A stretch of DNA of 32,897 bases from positions 1 to 32,897 of the forward strand of contig CALMUW010000015.1 in the NCBI GenBank assembly GCA_937872985.1, given 5' to 3'. Source of the stretch: an uncultured Alphaproteobacteria bacterium (GTDB taxonomy: Bacteria; Pseudomonadota; Alphaproteobacteria; Rhizobiales; Aestuariivirgaceae). The stretch's first letter is position 1. Each line of letters starts with the position of its first letter. Position numbers and translations under genes: made by a program. Below, piece by piece: positions 24,463 to 32,740 of the stretch. The notes beneath the pieces were generated by a model. The model saw only the letters and a list, made by a program, of their open reading frames with translations, had not been told where the DNA came from and searched no databases.

Positions 24463-26348
24463 TCGTCCGTCACCACAGAATCAGCGCTGGGGATCACCAC
24501 ATGGAAGGTGGTGCCCATGCCGAGTGTACTTTCGACACTGATATTACCACCAAGGCGTTCGACGGTAGCCCGACAAATAGACAGACCAAGGCCGGTGCCG
24601 AGGCTGCCGTCGGCCCGTTTTGACCAGAAGGGCCAGAAAATCCGCTGGAGATTTTCCGGCGCAATGCCCACGCCGGTGTCGGCAAAGGACATCTTCACCT
24701 GCCCCCGTTTGTCTTGCGCCGTGAGGGTGAGAGTGCCGCCCCGGGGCATGGCGTGAATGGCGTTCTGGCACAGGTTCAAAATCACGATGCCAAGGTCGCT
24801 TTCGCTTGCCAGAATGCGCGGATCACCTTGAAAATTCGAGACAATTTCTACCTTCGCCTGCTCCGCCTGATAGGCAATAAGGGCGCGCACGTCGTCCAGC
24901 ATGTGACGCACATCGGTGAGCATCAGTTCCGGCGAGGCCGGTTCGCTAATGCGCAGCAGCCGCTTGGTGACATCAATGCAGCGGTCGATCTCACGGTCGG
25001 CGATGTCGAGATATTGCTGCACCGATGCATTCGGTGCAGCCTTGGTAATCTCTTCCTGCATGGCCCGCAGCGCCAGATGGATGGACGAGAGCGGATTGTG
25101 AATCTCGTGGGCGATGCCGGTGGCCAGCATGCCGATCTCGGAGAGGCGCTGCTCGTGCGAAATGGAGGCCTGGTCGGCGAGATCGCGGATCGATTCGATG
25201 ACACAATTGCGCGTGACACCGTCGATGACGATCTCGGCCTTGGCGGCAATGACCTCGACGAAAAGTTCCTCGCCGTTTTTCTGGACGTGGCGGTGGCGGC
25301 ATTTCAGCGGCCCGGCATTGGTCCTGGCCAGTTCCACCAACGGGCAGGTCACGATGGTGGGCGAGCAGGGCTGGGCCAGATGATGACTGGAAACGTGGCA
25401 CTTCTGGCCGATGCTCTCTTCCGGTGTGACACCCAGTTGCCGGCAATAGGCGCGGTTCACCTTGAGAATGGTGTAGTCGTCGGCAATGACGCGCACCCCG
25501 TCGGGCACGGAGTCGATGACGGTTTGCAGGAAGCCTTCGCTGCCCTTCACGGTGGCGAACATCTGGCCGATGCGGTCGGCCATGAGGTTGAAGCGTCCGC
25601 CCAGCACAGCCAGCTCATCATCATGGCCGCCGGTGTCTACCCGCGAGGAAAAGTCGCCCTCCGCAAAGCGGGCAGTGGCCCCGGTCAAGGCATTCACCGG
25701 CTTCAGGATGTAGCGATAGAGCAGGGCGGCGAGCGCCAGCAGGGCGGCGAGCAGGACAGCAGCGCCGGAGCCCGCCATGGCCAGGGTGCCGTTCCAGGCG
25801 TCCTGGCGGATCTGGCGCGCGGCATAGTCCACCACCAGCACGCCATTGATGGGGTGGCTGACGGCGGGGCCGTGGCAGACGCCGCAACGCTCCTCATTGT
25901 GCACGGGATTGATGGTGCGCAGCACTTCAACGCCGGAAGGCGTGCTGGTGAAGGTGGCGGAGGGCTTGAGAATTTCCGTGGCATCGCCCTGCAGATTTGC
26001 AAAGCGCCCGCCAACGCGCGCGGTGTCGGTGGAGAAGCGGATTTCGCCATCGGGATTGAGGATCATCACCGAGACGATTTCATGTTGCGTGCCGAGTTCG
26101 TGGATGATGGCGCGCAGGCCGTCGAGGTCGCGCTTCAGCATGGCGTTCTTCAGCGAGGCTTCGAGCAGGCTGTTGACCTGGGACGAGGCCCGGGTGTGCT
26201 CGGCGATGAGGCGGTCCCGATAGGCGGGCACGAAGAGCGCCATGAACACCAGCGACGTGACGGTGAGCGCGGCGAACAAGCCAATCATGAAACGCCGCCC
26301 CAGCTTGGAGGCGGAATAGGCGCGCAGGAAGCCGGTCAACTGCTTCAT
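24459..26348 (-). CDS. sensor histidine kinase with periplasmic haem motif and Cys/His-rich PAS
   Basis: 629 residues from the ATG at 26348, which overlaps the upstream stop (ATGA). Helix about 22-41, periplasmic domain about 42-185 containing a single c-haem motif CGVCH (155-159), helix about 190-210, HAMP about 212-265, PAS about 270-385, HisKA with His414 (GIAHEIHNPLSS), HATPase_c with GTGLGLSICRA. The PAS carries an odd set of Cys and His: C317-H318, H322-H323, C328, C335, C350, in a pattern CHVSSHHLAQPC then TCPL. A covalent haem outside and a Cys-rich PAS inside suggest a redox or ligand sensor. It is paired with the NtrC-type regulator and follows the molybdoenzyme genes. Confidence 0.93.
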   Translation of the reverse strand: MKQLTGFLRAYSASKLGRRFMIGLFAALTVTSLVFMALFVPAYRDRLIAEHTRASSQVNSLLEASLKNAMLKRDLDGLRAIIHELGTQHEIVSVMILNPDGEIRFSTDTARVGGRFANLQGDATEILKPSATFTSTPSGVEVLRTINPVHNEERCGVCHGPAVSHPINGVLVVDYAARQIRQDAWNGTLAMAGSGAAVLLAALLALAALLYRYILKPVNALTGATARFAEGDFSSRVDTGGHDDELAVLGGRFNLMADRIGQMFATVKGSEGFLQTVIDSVPDGVRVIADDYTILKVNRAYCRQLGVTPEESIGQKCHVSSHHLAQPCSPTIVTCPLVELARTNAGPLKCRHRHVQKNGEELFVEVIAAKAEIVIDGVTRNCVIESIRDLADQASISHEQRLSEIGMLATGIAHEIHNPLSSIHLALRAMQEEITKAAPNASVQQYLDIADREIDRCIDVTKRLLRISEPASPELMLTDVRHMLDDVRALIAYQAEQAKVEIVSNFQGDPRILASESDLGIVILNLCQNAIHAMPRGGTLTLTAQDKRGQVKMSFADTGVGIAPENLQRIFWPFWSKRADGSLGTGLGLSICRATVERLGGNISVESTLGMGTTFHVVIPSADSVVTDE

Positions 26349-26812
26349 GACAGGCTTCCCAGCCGCGTGAGCAGCGATTCCGCCGGTAGTTCGGCGGGCG
26401 CCAGATGCGTGACCTGCTCCGGCAGGTCGGGCAATTCGTGGGCAAACAGGGCGATGGGCAGAACCAGCCGGTGCGGCCATTCATGGGCCAGAGTGTCAGC
26501 CAGCCAGCGGCGGCGTTCGGCGGCGGGGCTGACCGCCAGGAGCGCTTCGGCATTCATCAGCACCACGCCGGTGCCCGTGGCGTGAACGGCGTTTGCCGCC
26601 TCGTTCAGGCTGGAGAGCGGCAATTGGCCTGCCTGCCAGCCCATGGGCTGCATGACGGTCTTGCGGAAGTCGACCAGGTTCAAGCCCGCCGCCATGGCGA
26701 GGTCGGTGACCAGATCCGGCCGATAGGAGGGAAAGCAAACGGCCACGGCCCGCCCAGGGGGGCGGGTTTCCAGCCACTGGGCAAGGCGGGTAAACCAGGA
26801 AGGCGCAGTCAT
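26345..26812 (-). CDS. hypothetical protein between the molybdoenzyme genes and the sensor kinase
   Basis: 155 residues, soluble, no signal peptide or membrane segment. Alternating strands and helices (RAVAVCFPSYRPDLVTDLAM, GTGVVLMNAEALLAV, HRLVLPIALFA) suggest an alpha/beta nucleotide-binding-like fold, yet there is no Walker A motif. I do not recognise a family. Its stop overlaps the sensor kinase start by 4 bases, so it is translated with the two-component genes. The 117-base gap upstream, to the TorD-like gene, shows no convincing promoter. It might be an accessory signalling or maturation protein. Confidence 0.65.
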   Translation of the reverse strand: MTAPSWFTRLAQWLETRPPGRAVAVCFPSYRPDLVTDLAMAAGLNLVDFRKTVMQPMGWQAGQLPLSSLNEAANAVHATGTGVVLMNAEALLAVSPAAERRRWLADTLAHEWPHRLVLPIALFAHELPDLPEQVTHLAPAELPAESLLTRLGSLS

Positions 26813-26929
26813 GGTCGTTCACCGCCAGCTGTTGCGTGATGCCGATATTCCCACGGAAAGGGCAAAGCGCCAACCCCGACCTTCCCGATCACAGCCATGC
26901 AAGGGCGAGGTCCAGACATCACGACACAT

Positions 26930-27688
26930 CTACCAGCCCGGACCGGTTCCCGGCACATAGGGGGCGCAGCCGTCATCCTCGGCGGCCTGAGCGGCAAGCT
27001 TGGGCACGAAGGTTTCGCGGGGCGCACCCGTGGCGGCGGCAATGAAGTCGCGCGTCGCCTGAAGCACCGCCTCGGTCAACAGGCCGAGCGCGGCATAGAA
27101 GGGGCTCTCGGACTTCTGGGCCATGCCGCCCAGGAACATCCTGGACCAGACCAGAAGGTGCCGGTCCATGAATTTCCCGGCGTCGATGAGGGCGGTTACC
27201 TGATTGTGACGCAGCAGGGCGGCCACGAATTCCAGTTGATGGACGAGATGATCATCGGCGCGGTTGCGCCAGTCGGAAGCCTTGAGGCCATAGTGCTCAT
27301 ACCATTCGCGCACCTCGAACATGGGCTGCTGGCGCTCCAGGTGGTCTTCGGTCAGCCAGTGCGATTCATTGGGGGCAATGCGCTGGGTGAAGGTGAGATA
27401 GAGGTCGGCATAATTGACCGCGAGATCCTCGGTCACGGCCTCGACATTGTCCGGCGTCACGGTGGCGAAGAAGTCATCGAGCAGGGAAAAGCCCGCCTGC
27501 GCGTCCGGCCCGTCCAGATTGAGGCCGAACCACTGGTCGGGTGCGGTGGCCTTGAGCTTGAGCAGCAACTCCGGCGTCGGCTCACGGTCGTGCAGTCGGC
27601 AGAGCAGGGCCAAATCGGCGGAGGCGGCGAGAGATGTCTCCGCCGCCCCTTCCGAAAGCTGCTCCTGTGGCGCCTTGGTCTGATCCAT
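26930..27688 (-). CDS. TorD/DmsD-type molybdoenzyme maturation chaperone
   Basis: 252 residues from the ATG at 27688, whose first base overlaps the last base of the ferredoxin gene stop (TGATG); a TTG one codon earlier is also possible. The helical TorD fold is suggested by VNYADLYLTF, then PNESHWLTEDHLERQQPMFE, with REWYEHYGL and DHLVHQLEFVAALL. Such chaperones bind the Tat leader and apo-enzyme and help cofactor loading before export. Its place right after the Tat-exported catalytic subunit and ferredoxin subunit fits. Confidence 0.88.
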   Translation of the reverse strand: MDQTKAPQEQLSEGAAETSLAASADLALLCRLHDREPTPELLLKLKATAPDQWFGLNLDGPDAQAGFSLLDDFFATVTPDNVEAVTEDLAVNYADLYLTFTQRIAPNESHWLTEDHLERQQPMFEVREWYEHYGLKASDWRNRADDHLVHQLEFVAALLRHNQVTALIDAGKFMDRHLLVWSRMFLGGMAQKSESPFYAALGLLTEAVLQATRDFIAAATGAPRETFVPKLAAQAAEDDGCAPYVPGTGPGW

Positions 27689-28356
27689 CAACCGTCCACT
27701 CTGCCCTTGGAATGCGGCACAAAGACGATGGAAGGATTGGTCAGGGCGGGATCAGCCATGTGCTGCACCCGGTTGACCACCTGATCGTTGGGGCCGCGCG
27801 CCTTGGTTTCATAGGTGCCATCGCGCAATTTGTCGATGGGGCCGACGTCGAGCACGCGCATCATGCAGGCCATGACGCAATAGGGCCGCCGCCCGGCGTC
27901 CATCTCGTCGACGCACATGTTGCACTTCTTGACCACGTTCTCGTCCGGGTCATATTGCGGCGCGCCGAAGGGGCAGGCCGCCTCGCAGCGGCGGCAGCCG
28001 ATGCACAGGGTGGAGTCGATGTCCACAATGCCGTCGGCCTGGCGCTTGAAGATGGCGCCGGTGGGGCAGGTGGGCAGGCAGGCCGGCTCGGCGCAGTGGT
28101 TGCAGGACATGTTGACCTTGTAGGCATAGACCTGCGGGTAGGTGCCGCCTTCGATGTATTGCACCCGGCGGAAACGCGGTCCGGGGGCCAGGCCGTTCTT
28201 GTCCTTGCAGGCGATCTCGCAGGCGCGGCAGCCGATGCAATCGACGTTGTTGTGGATGAAGCCCCACTGCACGTCCGGCACGACCGGCGTATAGACGGTC
28301 TGCTTCACCTTCTGGGCGGCTTCCTTGATTTTCTGCTTGTCGTAGGTCTGGGCCAT
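27688..28356 (-). CDS. ferredoxin-type electron transfer subunit (DmsB-like)
   Basis: 222 residues with 16 cysteines in four [4Fe-4S] sets: C40-C43-C46-C50, C85-C88-C93-C97, C118-C121-C124-C128 and C145-C148-C160-C164. This is the DmsB/NrfC/TtrB pattern with all positions Cys. No Tat leader of its own, so it is expected to be exported bound to the catalytic subunit. The ATG at 28356 has GAGGGA upstream and starts 18 bases after the catalytic subunit stop. It carries electrons between the molybdenum site and an outside partner, here probably the cytochrome. Confidence 0.93.
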   Translation of the reverse strand: MAQTYDKQKIKEAAQKVKQTVYTPVVPDVQWGFIHNNVDCIGCRACEIACKDKNGLAPGPRFRRVQYIEGGTYPQVYAYKVNMSCNHCAEPACLPTCPTGAIFKRQADGIVDIDSTLCIGCRRCEAACPFGAPQYDPDENVVKKCNMCVDEMDAGRRPYCVMACMMRVLDVGPIDKLRDGTYETKARGPNDQVVNRVQHMADPALTNPSIVFVPHSKGRVDG

Positions 28357-28374
28357 GATGTTTTCCCTCGATCC

Positions 28375-30939
28375 TTACTGGTCACGCCGGAAGATGAAGC
28401 TGCGGGCGGTGGCCAACTGATCCCACACCGGACGATGCACGAGATCGGTTTTCTTGATGCCGCAGAGCACGGTGTTGTAGGTGAAGGCACCTGCCGGGCT
28501 TGGCGCGTCGAGCGTCAGGAAGTCCGGGTTGCCGGAGCGGTCGGAACCGTCCTCGGCAATGTCCATCCAGGCGCCCTCGTGCAGCACCAGCACGCCGGGC
28601 ATGCAGCGCTCGGTGACATAGGCCGGCACGATGGTGCGGCCCCGGTCGTTGAACAGTTCCACCGTATCGCCGGTCTTGATGCCGAGCCTGGCGGCATCGG
28701 CGGCATTGATGGTGACCTCCTGGCTGAAGGTCTCGCGCAGCCAGCCGATGTTGTTGAAGATCGTGTGGGTGCGCCAGCGCGGATGCGGACTGATGAGATG
28801 GAAGGGATGCTTCTTCAGCTTCTCCGTGGCGTTGAGGGACTCCCATGGCTCCACCCATTTCGGGATGTAGGGGATTTCCTCGCCATAGCGGGTCTTCTTC
28901 CAGTCGGTGATCTTGGCCAGTTCGCTGGACAGGATCTCGATCTTGCCGGACTGGGTTTCGAAGGGCTTGCCCTGCTCCACCTGCTCGCGGAAGGCCACAT
29001 GCGGCTCACCGAGGATGAACTTGTGCACGCCGCGCTTCTTGAATTCTTCCCAGGTAATGCCCGGGTTCTGATGCGGCACGACGCGGTTGTTCCACCACTC
29101 GGACAAATAGGCCTCGTCCACGTTGTCGTCGATGAGGAAGTATTCCCGGCTGGCCTTGGGGTTGTATTGCGCGCCGAAGCCCAGCCGCCAGGCCAGTTCG
29201 GTGAAGACCTGGAAGTCGGTCTTGGATTCGCCCATGGGCATGATGACCCGCGGGCGGTGGATATAGTAGTGCCCCTTGTACCAGGGGAGCGCCACGTCAT
29301 GACGCTCGAAGTGGGTGGCGATGGGCAGGAGATAGTCGGCCCAGATGCCGGTCGGCGTGATGGTGGAGTCCATGCACACCAGCAGGCTCTCGCCTTCGCC
29401 ATAGGAGTCGAGCTTGCGAATGGCCTCGATTTCCTTGTTGATGTTGGTGAGCTGGTTGAACCAGTCCGAACCCTGCCAGAAGATGCCCCGGATATTGGGG
29501 ATCACACCGTCGAGATTGTCGCCCCGCGGCCAGAGGCCGATCTCCTCGCGCCCGACGTTGGGATAGTTGAGCACCACATGGGCCCAGCGGTCGGACTTGA
29601 TGGAGGCATACCAGACGTTGGCGAACTGGTCGTAGGGATAGGCCACCGCTTCCGGGTGCCAGCCCTTGCCGATGCCTTCGGCGCAGCCGCCAAGCACACC
29701 GATGTTGCCGGTCATGGCCTGCAGGGCCGCGGCCATGCGGTTGTACTGCTCGCCATAGGCGTTGCGGCCCGGCGACCAGGAGGCCTTGAGCGCCGCCGGC
29801 TTGGTGGTGGCATACATCTGGGCCAGCTTCTTGATGTCGTCGGCCGAAACGCCGCAAATGGCCGCGGCCCATTCCGGCGTCTTGGGCGTCTGGTCATAGG
29901 TGCCCAAGATGTAGTCCTTGAAGTTCTCCTTGTCCTTGGCCCATTCCGGCATGGTGCCCGCGTCCATGCCCTGGGTGAACTTGTCGATGAAGGCCTGGTC
30001 GTGGAGATTGTTGGCGAAGATGTAGTGGGCCATGCCCGCCATCATGGCGGCGTCGGTATTGGGCCGGATGGGAATCCACCAGGCGTCATAGGCCGAGGCC
30101 GAGTCGGTATACTGCGGGTCGATGACCACGAACTTGCAGCCGCGCTGCTTGGCCATGCGGAGATAATAGAAGGTGTTGCCGCCGTGGAAGGTATAGGCCG
30201 GGTTCCAGCCCCACATGATCATCAGCTTGGTGTGGGCGTAGGCGTCGTCTTCATTGCCGTCCTGAATGGTGCCGAAGGTGACGCGGCTGGAGAACTTGGT
30301 GCCCTCGTAGGACGGCACCGACCAGGACGAGGTGCGGCAGCCGAACATGCCGAGGAAGCGCCCCAGCAGGCCTTCGATCTGGTCCGACTTGTGCAGCACG
30401 CCATAGGAGGCGCCGGCATAGGACTGGTCGACCAGAGCGGTCGGGCCATAGGTGTTCTTGAGATAGACCATGCGCTCGGCGATTTCGGTCAGGGCCTGGT
30501 CCCAGGAGATGCGCTTGAACTTGGCGTCGCCGCGCTTGCCCACCCGCTTCATGGGGTAGAGCAGCCGTTCCGGCGAATAGAGCCGGTAGCGATAGGAGCG
30601 GCCGCGCAGACAGGCGCGAACCTGCGGCTTCTCCTCGGTGTCGGTGCCGAAGGCATCGCCCTGATAGGTGCCGTTGTCGGTGGACAGACGGACGATGACA
30701 TCGCCCTTCTTGTGGGCCACCAGCATGTGGCGCGAGCCGCAGTTATGGGCGCAGGAGGTGACGACGGTGGTGAGATCGTCATCCCGCGGATAGGGCTCGT
30801 AGGCGAAGGCCGCAGCCTCCCTTGCCCCGGTGGTGGAAACCAGTCCCGCCGCCAGCGAGGCGGAGGCACCCTTGAGCACATCGCGCCGGTTGGGGTTGAG
30901 GAACTTCTTCAAGGTGTCACGGATCATCGTCGTGGTCAT
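28375..30939 (-). CDS. Tat-exported molybdopterin oxidoreductase, DmsA-like, with altered Fe-S motif
   Basis: 854 residues. Twin-arginine leader NRRDVLKGASASLAAG (RR at 18-19), then an N-terminal Fe-S motif C63-x3-C67-x3-H71-x38-C110: the third Cys of DmsA (TSC-x3-CGSRC) is His here (TSCAHNCGSRH). The family signature VRACLRGRS and LLYPMKRVG follows, and the rest aligns with the DMSO reductase family (IMWGWNPA; FVVIDPQYTDSASAYDAWWI; IPIRPNTDAAMMAGMAHYI; the C-terminal cofactor domain LISPHPRWRTHT). The likely Mo ligand is Ser210 (SVPSYEG). Known relatives reduce S- or N-oxides, but the altered cluster ligand and the cytochrome partner leave the substrate open. GGGGAG precedes the ATG at 30939. 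Confidence 0.92.
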   Translation of the reverse strand: MTTTMIRDTLKKFLNPNRRDVLKGASASLAAGLVSTTGAREAAAFAYEPYPRDDDLTTVVTSCAHNCGSRHMLVAHKKGDVIVRLSTDNGTYQGDAFGTDTEEKPQVRACLRGRSYRYRLYSPERLLYPMKRVGKRGDAKFKRISWDQALTEIAERMVYLKNTYGPTALVDQSYAGASYGVLHKSDQIEGLLGRFLGMFGCRTSSWSVPSYEGTKFSSRVTFGTIQDGNEDDAYAHTKLMIMWGWNPAYTFHGGNTFYYLRMAKQRGCKFVVIDPQYTDSASAYDAWWIPIRPNTDAAMMAGMAHYIFANNLHDQAFIDKFTQGMDAGTMPEWAKDKENFKDYILGTYDQTPKTPEWAAAICGVSADDIKKLAQMYATTKPAALKASWSPGRNAYGEQYNRMAAALQAMTGNIGVLGGCAEGIGKGWHPEAVAYPYDQFANVWYASIKSDRWAHVVLNYPNVGREEIGLWPRGDNLDGVIPNIRGIFWQGSDWFNQLTNINKEIEAIRKLDSYGEGESLLVCMDSTITPTGIWADYLLPIATHFERHDVALPWYKGHYYIHRPRVIMPMGESKTDFQVFTELAWRLGFGAQYNPKASREYFLIDDNVDEAYLSEWWNNRVVPHQNPGITWEEFKKRGVHKFILGEPHVAFREQVEQGKPFETQSGKIEILSSELAKITDWKKTRYGEEIPYIPKWVEPWESLNATEKLKKHPFHLISPHPRWRTHTIFNNIGWLRETFSQEVTINAADAARLGIKTGDTVELFNDRGRTIVPAYVTERCMPGVLVLHEGAWMDIAEDGSDRSGNPDFLTLDAPSPAGAFTYNTVLCGIKKTDLVHRPVWDQLATARSFIFRRDQ

Positions 30940-30957
30940 GATGTTGGCTCCCCGATC

Positions 30958-32634
30958 CTATTGGGCGTCTTTGATGGCATAGCGCGGATCGGACTCGGTC
31001 GGGCGATCCTTGGCCCAGTCCGGCGTGGTGGAAGTGTCCATGCCCGGCCAGGCGTGGCGCGGGTAGGGATAGGAGATGCGGTACCAGGACCGTCCGCCGT
31101 GGCAGCCGAAGCATACGTCCGAGCTTTCCTTGGCCAGATCCTCGATGGTCGCGGCATTGAGGTAGGAAACCTTGTGCCGGTTCAGCCGGAAGAGTTCGCC
31201 ATGGCAGGTGAGGCAGCCATTGGGCGTATCGGCGTTTTCGAGGTCGACGCGGGCTTCATGCCAGGGTCCGGGCAGTCCCATGATGTTCACCGGGTCCGGC
31301 ATGGGGCCGTGGCAGCGCAGGCAGGTCTCGGAGGGGTTCACCATCTTGCGGTTGGTGAAGGGCTCCTGGCCGTTGTTGGAGGTCATGTCGGCAGGGGCCA
31401 CCGTCATGGTGGGGCTTTCCTCGCGCGGGTCATTGCCCTGATGGCAGAAGGAGCACTTCAGGTTCATCACCGCCTTGGCATAGGGGGTGGAGACATGGCG
31501 CTGGTGGAAGGTGGCCTGGGCACCGTCATAGGTGGCCAACTGCTGATACCAGGCCGAAGCCATGCCAGCCTCGACGCCCGCCGGAGAGGTGGCGCGCACG
31601 TTGGTGTCTAGCACCTCCTTGTGGCAGACGAGACATTCGCCGTCATAGGCCTTGTCGATGTCGGGCTTGAAATGCAGGCGGTGATAGCGCGCCCGCTCGC
31701 AGGCAATACCCGCCACCTCCCTGGAGTGCCTCTCCACCGCCGCCTTTTCCGCCGCGAGATATTCTGCGCTGGGCGGGGCGGGGTCGGTGTAGGTCACCGG
31801 GGCGGCGGCAGGTTCCTCGGCGGCGGGGGCCGCCGGGGCTTCCGCTGCCGGGGCGGTCGCTGCCGCTACTGCGCCAGCCGCGGCTGCGGCCGCAGGGGCT
31901 GCTTCTGGGGTCGCTCCGGAGGAAGGCCCGGCCGCGGCCGTGGTTTGAGCGTTGGGGTCGGCGTTTCCGCCTGAGACCGCTGCCAAGCCGAGAGCCTCCG
32001 GAGCGATGGGGTTGTCGCCATTCTGGGCGAGAAATGCGATGAGGTTGGCCCGATCCTGGGGTTTGGGCAGGCCTGCGAAGACCATCTTGTTGCCAGCGAT
32101 GGCCGTCTTGGGATTGGTGAGATAGGTGTCGAGCATGGCGGGCGTCCAGCTCTCGGACGCATGGGCCTTCATGCTGTCGGAATACTTGAAGCCTTCATGT
32201 GCGGCCACGGGTCGGCCAACGACGCCCCAGAGATTGGGGCCAACGGCGTTCTTGCCGCCCTTGTCATTATTATGGCAGGCCTTGCACTTGGTGAAGACGG
32301 TCTTGCCCGCGGCGGCATCAGGCCCAGCCGCTGCCACCTGAACGGGCGCGGGGGCGGGCGCAGCAGCCGCTTCAGCCGGGGCCGCCGCAGGAGCAGCGGG
32401 AGCAGCAGGCGTGGTTGCCGCCGTGGCTTCAGCCGGAGCAGGCGCAGCAGCGGGAGAGGGCGCAGCGGCCGGCGCTGCCGCCACCACTGCAGCGGGCGTC
32501 GCAAGCGCAGCCACAACCGCAGAAGTATTGGGATTTGAAATGCCCTGAGTGGCGAGGGCGCCGGCGATGAACGTGGCATATGCAGACATTGCCAATAGAG
32601 ACCCGACCCCAGCGGCAGCTCCGAAATTCGGCAT
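30958..32634 (-). CDS. hexaheme cytochrome fusion: class I cyt c plus pentaheme domain
   Basis: 558 residues from the ATG at 32634 (AGGTGA upstream). An uncleaved or lipid-free N-terminal helix at about 8-30 anchors it; an Ala/Pro/Glu linker covers about 40-105; a class I cytochrome c domain follows with CKACH (117-121) and axial Met184 (GNKMVFAGL); a second Ala/Pro linker covers about 225-290; then a domain with CLVCH 334, CSFCH 394, CLRCH 438, CLTCH 474 and CFGCH 508. Six c-haems in all. It probably passes electrons between the membrane or periplasmic cytochrome pool and the Mo/Fe-S pair encoded 18 bases downstream. The linkers look like flexible tethers. I do not recognise the pentaheme domain as a named family. 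Confidence 0.88.
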   Translation of the reverse strand: MPNFGAAAGVGSLLAMSAYATFIAGALATQGISNPNTSAVVAALATPAAVVAAAPAAAPSPAAAPAPAEATAATTPAAPAAPAAAPAEAAAAPAPAPVQVAAAGPDAAAGKTVFTKCKACHNNDKGGKNAVGPNLWGVVGRPVAAHEGFKYSDSMKAHASESWTPAMLDTYLTNPKTAIAGNKMVFAGLPKPQDRANLIAFLAQNGDNPIAPEALGLAAVSGGNADPNAQTTAAAGPSSGATPEAAPAAAAAAGAVAAATAPAAEAPAAPAAEEPAAAPVTYTDPAPPSAEYLAAEKAAVERHSREVAGIACERARYHRLHFKPDIDKAYDGECLVCHKEVLDTNVRATSPAGVEAGMASAWYQQLATYDGAQATFHQRHVSTPYAKAVMNLKCSFCHQGNDPREESPTMTVAPADMTSNNGQEPFTNRKMVNPSETCLRCHGPMPDPVNIMGLPGPWHEARVDLENADTPNGCLTCHGELFRLNRHKVSYLNAATIEDLAKESSDVCFGCHGGRSWYRISYPYPRHAWPGMDTSTTPDWAKDRPTESDPRYAIKDAQ

Positions 32635-32697
32635 GATCGTCACCTTTGAGACTTGAAATGAATTCGGAAATATTCGGACGAGAATTGGGAGGGAGGA

Positions 32698-32719
32698 GGG
32701 GAGGTCCGAAGACCTCCCC
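32698..32719 (-). terminator. intercistronic hairpin with UUCG tetraloop
   Basis: Perfect 9-bp stem (GGGGAGGTC with GACCTCCCC) closed by TTCG when read on the minus strand, between the Met/Gly-rich gene and the cytochrome gene. No T run follows, so it is more likely a processing or stability element or a partial attenuator than a full terminator. Confidence 0.65.
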
Positions 32720-32740
32720 AAATCTTGCGTTGGCTAAGGC

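Noticed and set aside
24714..26585. A 623-codon plus-strand frame opposite the sensor kinase, and a 480-codon one opposite the NtrC-type regulator
   Set aside because: Same GC-bias effect; no ribosome site, no recognisable domain, and the minus-strand genes have complete catalytic motifs.
26813..26929. A sigma-54-like site (TGGACC then TTGCA) on the minus strand before the 155-residue gene
   Set aside because: The GG and GC dinucleotides are 11 bases apart instead of the required 10, and the rest of the consensus is poor.
27634..31611. A 1325-codon plus-strand open frame opposite the ferredoxin and molybdoenzyme genes
   Set aside because: The opposite strand encodes well-recognised proteins with correct motifs. 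GC-rich third codon positions suppress stops on the reverse strand, giving long but meaningless frames rich in Gly, Val, His and Asp.
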